Positions 56,722 through 64,000 of a stretch of 64,000 bases of DNA are shown in pieces. The stretch comes from Blasia pusilla. Its lineage: Eukaryota; Marchantiophyta; Marchantiopsida; Blasiales. The stretch is from contig CM114273.1 of NCBI GenBank assembly GCA_050084515.1, positions 14,198,001 to 14,262,000 of the forward strand, in the 5' to 3' direction. Made by a program: the position numbers and the translations under genes. The notes below the pieces were generated by a model. That model worked only from the letters and a program-made list of their open reading frames with translations. It was not told the DNA's origin and made no database searches. Numbering within the stretch: the first letter of the stretch is position 1; every line of letters starts with the position of its first letter.

Positions 56722-59369
56722 ATGTTCAGTCGAATTTTCGGGAAACCGAAGGAAGAACCGTCGACTCTTTCCACGCTCGACAAACTCAATGAGGTACCTT
56801 TTTCTCTCTTGTTCTTGCTCTTATTCCTTGGAACGATGCTGCCGTGGGGATGAGTTATTATCGTCAGTGTTTTGCTCCGTTTGGAAACCGTTGTGGAAAT
56901 TTGGATGGTGACGTTCCTTGACGAGTATGGCAAGGCCTTTCCTATGGATTACTTGTCGGGAGTGGCCGATCAGCACGTTGAATGGTCATGTTAAGGGCTT
57001 CATATCTCTCTGAGTTTCCCGATATCAAGTTTCGTCTACTGGGAGAGTGAAATTGCATTCCGAGATCTATCTCACAAGCAGTTGGCCAATCTACCCTTGG
57101 AACCTGGGCGAATGATTGGATATTCTACAGGTTATTTCATGTCCGTGGGAGTGATGAATTGGCCTTACAGGGTTACATCATCGATGTCGAGGCAATTATA
57201 TCCTGGCGCTTAGGAGTATTGAATGAAGGAATAAGTTCAATTTAGTGTCCACGCGCACACCAGATGCCATGTTACGAACAGGAACAGGATCGAGTGAGCC
57301 TGTACGTGCATGCCGTGGCCGGGAAGTAATTGGAATCTGTCACGAAAATCTAGCTTTATCTACTCAATTTCTCAGCGTGCAGAAGTTGGTGATGTACAAT
57401 TGGGGTCTCTGAATCCATATCATCCCTCATGAACGAAGGGCAAGCGCTTCCACTCTCCGAAACTCGTGAAAACTCTCAACAGTCGAGGTCTATCTTTTGG
57501 ATGACAGTGAAATCTGCCCCTAATGACGTAACCCAGTCTGCAGAAGAAATCACATGTCTCTGATGGTCAACTCCCTCAAAGGCTTTGTTTCTCGTCGTTA
57601 TAGGGGAATAATTCCTGTCTTAGGGCGGTTTCATCATCTCTTCTGTAATTTTCCATTTTTCATACCTGAGATTGGGTGATTTTATGGAGAATTGGCGAGC
57701 CAATGTATCTTCTTTTTATTGCATACGGCCATTGACGAGCACCGGATCATTCTTTCCTGAACTTGGGTGGAATTTGTCTTAAGATGATTTTTTGGTTTCC
57801 ATCACCCGTGCAGACCCTCGAGATGCTGGAGAAGAAGGAGAAGGTCTTGCAGAGGAAAATAGCTTCAGAGATAGAAAAAGCTAGGGACTACACGCGTACT
57901 AAGAATAAGAAGGGTATGATCCCTAAACAGGTCACAGCAAATTGCTATTGATTCAGAAACTGTACTGTATTTGTGATTGGTCACTAGTACTGAGAACGCA
58001 GTTGTGGATTCCTACAGTTGACACGTTTATTTTTGCTGGGAGTGTTACTGTCACTTGAAACCTTCCACATTGCCACTGATATGGATCAGACCTTGGAAGT
58101 AATGGTGTGGGTCAGTGTTGCAGCTGCAATCCAATGTTTGAAGAAGAAGAAGCTCTATGAAGTCCAAGTGGAACAGCTTGGTAATTTCCAGCTGCGAATC
58201 CATGATCAGGTGGCTCCTTGGTCCAAAATTGAACTCTACTGGTACCGGATGGCGAGGATAATCCTGTCCATTCGAGCTCTAATGTGATGTCAAATAGATA
58301 TTAGTGATTATCAGATTTGTGCTACTATCTTTAAACAGGAGTGTGTATTAGTGTCAAATTAGTTTTTCAGACGACCAACAGTAACTTATCCTGTAATTTT
58401 CCATGTCGTAATGCAGATGATCATGCTTGAGGGTGCCAAGGCAACTACTGAAACAGTTGATGCTTTGAGGAGTGGTGCAGCAGCTATGAAGCATATGCAA
58501 AAAGCAACGTGCGTATCAGACCTGGCCTTTCTTTACTTTCCTATGGCCATGGGCAAGGCTGCTTGTCCTTGATGTCCTCCTGTTGTGGTGTAGGTCAATC
58601 TGACAAATGAAATGGTGCAGCCAAGAAATTTCCTTCCAGAGGGATCCATCATATGTTCATTAACTTTACGTTGACACTCTTGTATCTGATTGTTGTCGCA
58701 GAAATATAGATGATGTGGATAAGACAATGGATGAGATCAATGAACAGACAGAAAACATGAAGCAAATCCAAGAGGCGTTGTCCACACCTATTGGAGCGGC
58801 AGCTGACTTTGATGATGTATATATTCGCTGTGCCCTTCCTTGGTTCGACTATCTGTATTCTCGTATCTGGATCCTGTGGTCCTTGTAATCTGAAGGAGCT
58901 ATTCTATTTTCTGAAAATTCTGTTTTTTTAGTCGATATTACTTCCAATGTCACTCTTAGATTGACTGATCAGAAGCATGTTTTGGCTGTGTACGTGTTGG
59001 CTGAGAAAATGCCTCATATGATCTCTCTCTGCTTGCTACAAATTTCTGTCTTGGTCCACCATTAAGTTGTTATTTTCCACGAGAGTTTGGAGCACTAAGG
59101 ATGTTTTAGTCAGTGGACATCATCACTGTGAAAGCAGAACCTGACTTAAGGGTTGGGTCTCGTTTCATCAGGATGAACTTGAGGCGGAGCTTGAAGAGCT
59201 TGAGGGAGCTGAACTTGAGGAGGCACTTTTGCAACCTGCTACAACTCCACAGACTCATTTACCAGCGGTTCCCACTCAAACTCGTCCTACACCAACTCCT
59301 GTCCAGCGGCAGCCTGCAAATACAGAGGATGATGAACTTGCAGCTTTACAAGCTGAAATGGCTCTATAA
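56722..59369 (+). CDS. VPS32: VPS32/SNF7 (CHMP4) ESCRT-III subunit
   Basis: SNF7 polymerises on endosomal membranes and drives vesicle budding and scission into multivesicular bodies. Six exons, all with GT/AG borders: 56722-56793, 57814-57913, 58124-58209, 58417-58508, 58702-58816 and 59172-59369. They join to 663 bp, 220 residues, the normal family length. Visible blocks: N-terminal MFSRIFGKPKEEPSTLSTLD, basic helix EMLEKKEKVLQRKIA, AAIQCLKKKKLYE, VEQLGNFQLRIHDQMIMLEG, AKATTETVDALRSGAAAMK, NIDDVDKTMDEINEQTENMK, acidic DELEAELEELEGAEL, and C-terminal DELAALQAEMAL (MIM/BRO1-type tail). The start is the first ATG, matching the family. No defect is seen, so the gene looks functional. Confidence 0.97.
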
Positions 59370-61694
59370 TGCGGATTTGATGAGCTCATCAGTGATACTT
59401 TGGGTTCACCCTTGGGCAATGGTAAGCATGTATCATTATAGTGTTTGGACCATTGGAAATTGAAAGTGTTAAAGAAGGTCAGAGCCATGTGCATACCCCA
59501 CTCGCAAGTGTAAGTGTGAAATGCACATTTACCACTTGAAACCCGTGATGTTCACTTTTTAGAAGTTCTGAAGTCTTGTCTAGTTACTTGATTGTGCGTG
59601 TCCTAGCCAGTGTGTACCAAAGGCATAGCTAGCTACTGAGGAAGGAACTGCGTAGAGAAGAGCTTTACCTCTTTGCTCTGTAGGAAGCACGACGGTGTTC
59701 TCCTCATCATTAACTTGGAATGAGACTGTATTGGCTTCGGTAAGCTCCTGTTCTTTCATCCAGTGAAGCTGTAGAGTACTTGTGTAGCAAAGCATGGTGG
59801 TCCAAATGCGACCCATGATGGGCTGGAATAGAATATTTGTGTTTCTCGTCTCCCTAAGACTTTTCCAGCTAGATTGCGAGTGTTATTGTAGAAGTTCTCC
59901 TCTTCCTAGTTTTTCTAAGTTGTTGGAATAAAACCATTAGTTAGAGTAGTTGTCTTGGGCAGTATATATTGATCCCTGGTTTGAAGTGGCTTCCTTTCAC
60001 GACCTCACAGAGTATGTTCAATGTGGCAACATGATTTTGTTGCCTCTAATCTCTAGCAGTGGCATTCAATCCAGGAGAAGTTTCTTGTGTGTGTTGTGAC
60101 TCACAAGCTTTGGAATTACTTCATCTTTGGACCGCAATGGTCTCACTGTTCATAATTTAAACTGTTCCTCAATCCTGTGGATGAGGAATGCTGTTTGGAC
60201 TCGGGTGTCAAAATGCTGATGAGGTTCTCAAATTGCCTTGTGTTAGATGCCTTGTTCCACATCTATGCTTACATTCGCAATATTCAAAGACCATTTCAGA
60301 TTACTTGTTTATCAATCTCCATTCAGCTAGTGTTACTTTCTGTTTGTAGAAGTCGACCTAATGATGTTTCTTCTGTGCCGGGAGTTGTGTAGAAACTGAA
60401 TCGTCACTTGTGTTTTAACATCCACCATCACTGCCTCGGTGATAGGGGGCATAGGTTGAAACGATAGGTTCCTTTCCGCGCACTTTACTGCCAATGGTCC
60501 CTCTCTAAAATCTCTTGACTTGAACTTGACATTAATATCATCTCACTTGCTTCTATCACGCTGGGGACCTGCCTCATCTAGTATGGTTCAGAGGAAGCAA
60601 GCTTTAGCAACCAAATTAGGTGAAGGTTCCTCCAGATGCGTCCGTCCTAGAAGAGTAAACTTGGAGGAAAATCATGTGTTAAATGTACGCTTTAAAATGA
60701 TATCAGTGACGCAAGGAGGAAAAGCGGAAGACATGAGTATTCCACAGTAATTGTCATAGTTCATCATGTTTGAATGACAATCTACTTTACTTGCATAAAT
60801 CAGGTTCTGGAGATTCAGACTCTTTTTAATAAAGCGTTTTAAGTTCTACTTATAAACTCTTTATAAATAAACAAGCCCTTGTCATAATAAATGAACTAAC
60901 CTAAGAAGATGGAAGAGGGTTTACATTGCCATAAATGTTCAAATTAAAATTTGCAAGGCAACTACCCTTCCGAGCATCTTAAGATACCCAAAAACCGGTT
61001 GTCTCGGACATCGGATGTTGTCTACGTGCGTGTACTATACATCATTTATAGATGAACAAGTTTCTCGTTCTAATGATTGTACAAATAAAGCTGGTCAAGA
61101 AACCACTTTCCAGACGACCGATTTGATAGGTAACAGCATTTTTCTGACATGGCGACAACGAAATTTCCATTCAGAAGCTAACTGCAACATACTGGCTCGA
61201 TGAAGTTTCTTATCCAATTTCTTTATTTCCGTCTATGGGAAAGAATAGCCGTGGCTGTCGATTACAATATATAATGCAGATTTTAACTACATTGTGTACA
61301 AATGAGTATTCCACCCCTGCAATTATTCTCCTCTGTGGAAAGTACCTAATTTCTGCTGGATCAAATATGGATGTGTCGACCATACCCTACTTTGAAACTC
61401 TTGACTACGAAGAGAAGCCCTCACCCTCGGCTTAAACATATGAGGATGGAGGAACTTTCTCATAGATTTCCATGATAAACAAGCTATCAAAACTGTCTGG
61501 CCTACGATGCTCCAGCTGCTCGCCCTTCCTGATATAGGGGTAACACTTAGTGGCTCCCTAACACACCAACGAACTTTTAACTTGATTATGGGCAAGATTT
61601 CCACTTAGAAGGAGTGGAACACAACAATATACAGGTGATGTTAACGAGGATCAGAGTTACATATATCAAGGCTTCAGCGTGAGCTGACACCGAC
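59370..61694. other. Convergent intergenic region with 3' UTRs
   Basis: Lies between VPS32 (plus) and FtsHi1 (minus), which face each other. AATAAA-like words occur at 59928 and 60829-60890. No further gene is recognised, and the frames present (for example 60520-60750) show no domain. Confidence 0.5.
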
Positions 61695-63916
61695 TTAGTG
61701 AAGTGAGACATCTCTTTCTTTCACTGCGAATGCGTAGCCATCATCATAAACTTTGGGATTTGCATTTGAAACCTCTTGAGGGGCCATGCATTGAGGTGGA
61801 AGCAACCCAGGTTCTTCCTCTTCTTCTACTAGCTGGGGGGCCATACCAGAGGGATAGTGATCAAGAATGGCCTCCAATTCCTCCCCAAACAGCTCCTCTT
61901 TCTCCATAACAACCTGGCAGGGATGAAAACACCAAATACAAGACAATGAGAAATAGGACCTTCTGCAAAAAAACTCCATCTCTGGGATCCACCAACTCAA
62001 AGAATTCTTACAACATCTGGTTGCTCATTAGTCAATTAACATCCCCCATCAATTTCCAACTAGTGGGCAAATCTTCTAGGTAAAATCAAGCAGTTCAAAA
62101 ATCGAGAGCTCACATAAACAGCCTTTGTGAGGGCAGCTTGGTGCTGTTTTAACAAAGAAAGTGTTTTCCAGTAGGTCTTCTCCAGAAGTGCTTTTGTCCG
62201 GTTGGCCACATCATCAACAAGATCATAATTCAGAATTTTCTCGTTCATTCCATAGTTATCATATAGTCCCCCTTCAAATCCTAGTGGGGGTCCAGTAAAA
62301 CTTGATTCCTGTTCCCAAGGATTTAAATCTCCCTGAATTGTTATCCCTCCTTCGAGATTCCATCTGGCACACAAAGAAATCATCGTCACTAACACTTTTC
62401 AAATTCAGTGTAAACTCGTTGTATTACATTGAGCATCAGTAGACATAAAAAACCGACTGCACTTGTTTCAATCTGCAATCCTGATAACAATCTACACCAA
62501 TCCCAGTAGCTCTGAAGATGAGATCCTGGGAAACACCCCCACTGGTTACTTTCTCATGCGACAGTTACCTCATCCCTTTCATGTTTATGCTAAGGAGAAA
62601 GCAGTACTTGAAGACATACGAGTTTGATGAAGTGTACTGCTCACACAAAGTGGAGTGAACTAAAATTTCTAGCAAAATTTGAGAACTGACAGTCTACCTA
62701 CAACTTACACAGAAACCATCTTGCGAGCCAGCCAAGAGGCATCGGGAAGATGCTGTGATGAGTAATTTGATGTATCTCGACCATACATGACCTCCTCTGC
62801 AGCCCTCCCTCCCAGCATCACCTGCCACAGCATGGACATTTCAGGTGATTGTGGTTTCTTGAGATTAGGTACAGCTAAATACCTGCTCCTGACAGGAGTA
62901 CAAGCCTTCAGGTGCTTGTGATTAAGTACACTTTATTACCAGTTATGGAGATATGTACGAGTATTTAGTTGCTCCAGATTGAGCACAAGCACCTAAATGC
63001 TTATCTCAAGAACAGATACAATCACCTAAATATCTGTTCCTCAAGATGAGATGGTGCAGTGCTAGGCTACAGGTACTATAGGTGTCTTCTGAGCACTCAA
63101 GTAGTTTGATTATGACAATCATTCTTGCCAATTCCTGTGACTGGAGAGACAACTGCTGTGCTACAAGTGAAAGCAAGTGCCCATCCACTTATTCTGGCAC
63201 ACATTCTTGATCCTTACCTTTTGATCTTAAATTTATGTATATGTTTCCAACAATGTGTGTATGCCCAGCTGCAGTCAGTAGATTTCGTTGTTTACTGTTA
63301 TTTGTAATTGAAGGATTGGGTTGGGAACATGCGCTTACAATTTTATTCAAAACTCACCTGCATGCGATGAATAAGAGTGGGCCGCCGTTCAAACATGTAG
63401 GCCTCGTCGTCCAACTTGTCAAAGATCGTTCGAGCTAAAGTCTGCAAGGTGAAGACCACAGTCAAATGCTGCCATCCAGTGTTGATGTTCTTCAAGAGTG
63501 ATTTCTTGGAATGGGTCTAGGCCGTACAACATTTGAAACAACCATGGGCAGAGGGTGTGACATGGAATTATGCCAGTTGACCGACTCATCTGAGGGTAGT
63601 AAATACATCAGTCTGCAAATCTTCAGAATAAAGTGAGGTACCTCGCCTCGAGGAACTATTGAAACACGGTCACAGAACTCGAGTTGCGCATTCTCGAGGC
63701 GGCGAAGAAGGTGAGAAGTTATGGCCAAGCCAACTTCATGTGTAGCCATCCTCCGGTGTACTGGCTGACAACGCTCCAAACCTAATCGTTCAGGTCCCAT
63801 GGTCAGTCGATCCAGTGCTTGATCCATATCATGACGCTTTATGATGGTTCCTCCATGTCGCACTGCCACCAAAGCAGCTTCTTGCAGGAGTTGGGCAAGC
63901 TCTGCTCCAGACCAAC
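61695..63916 (-). CDS. FTSHI1: FtsHi1-type inactive FtsH, C-terminal part
   Basis: FtsHi1 (ARC1) is a chloroplast-envelope FtsH relative needed for plastid development; its protease site is degenerate. Five exons on minus: about 63916-63642, 63441-63358, 62821-62709, 62363-62114 and 61913-61695 (stop 61697-61695). The 5' part, including the transmembrane and Walker regions, lies beyond the window. Blocks match the FtsHi1 group: GWSGAELAQLLQEAALVAVR, DMDQALDRLTMGPERLGLE, THEVGLAITSHLLRRLENA, CDRVSIVPRGE, LDDEAYMFERRP, MLGGRAAEEVMYG, DASWLARKMVSVWNL, GPPLGFEGGLYDNYG and LEAILDHYPSGM. The zinc motif HExxH reads HEVGL, so the second His is lost. The first exon's acceptor is uncertain (63916 or 63942). 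Confidence 0.93.
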
Positions 63917-64000
63917 CTGTCTTCAACACAAAGAAGCCCACCACTGAAAATCCAGGAATATGGCACAGCATGATTCAACTTGATTTCTGGTACCAATTGA

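Noticed and set aside
56442-56933. Ser-rich 163-residue protein on minus over the VPS32 leader
   Set aside because: Composition comes from the purine-rich tract opposite a confirmed gene; no start context or family.

Overview
The window is land-plant nuclear DNA. Three intron-containing genes identify it: a VPS32/SNF7 ESCRT-III gene, an FtsHi1-type inactive chloroplast FtsH gene, and an SPT2-domain chromatin gene. They sit in repeat-rich, mostly AT-rich DNA. One gene per 10-20 kb and introns of roughly 0.2-1.4 kb fit a non-seed plant such as a bryophyte, but I cannot name the species.

Layout. 1-2.9 kb: pyrimidine-rich minisatellite and repeats. 2.93-12.65 kb: a rearranged Ty3/gypsy element (element I). 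12.65-32.2 kb: no recognised gene; microsatellites, two dispersed repeat families and a mini-Helitron. 32.2-37.1 kb: SPT2 gene (minus strand) with a triple tandem repeat in one intron. 38.3-39.0 kb: a MITE and a mini-Helitron. 40.9 to about 50.2 kb: a second Ty3/gypsy element of the same family (element II, minus strand). 50.2-56.3 kb: AT-rich DNA with a MITE and Helitron termini. 56.7-59.4 kb: VPS32 (plus). 61.7-64 kb: 3' part of FtsHi1 (minus), convergent with VPS32.

The striking content is the retrotransposon family. Besides Gag with a CCHC knuckle, protease, reverse transcriptase, RNase H and integrase, both copies carry a cytosine-5 DNA methyltransferase domain of DNMT3-like character between protease and reverse transcriptase, and a Cys4-His-Cys3 PHD finger at the extreme C terminus, after integrase. 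The element could therefore in principle read chromatin (PHD) and write DNA methylation. Both copies are decayed by stops and frameshifts.

Element I has the exact topology of an inverted autointegration circle. The gag-protease-methyltransferase half lies on plus and ends inside methyltransferase motif I. A complete 474-bp LTR in reverse orientation abuts that break, followed by the rest of the polyprotein on minus. The interrupted methyltransferase codons then meet the TG end of a second LTR. That second LTR is split between the two outer edges of the insertion. Its leader also shows a 12-nt primer-binding site directly after the LTR that is complementary to the predicted 5' end of its own transcript, suggesting Tf1/sushi-type self-priming.
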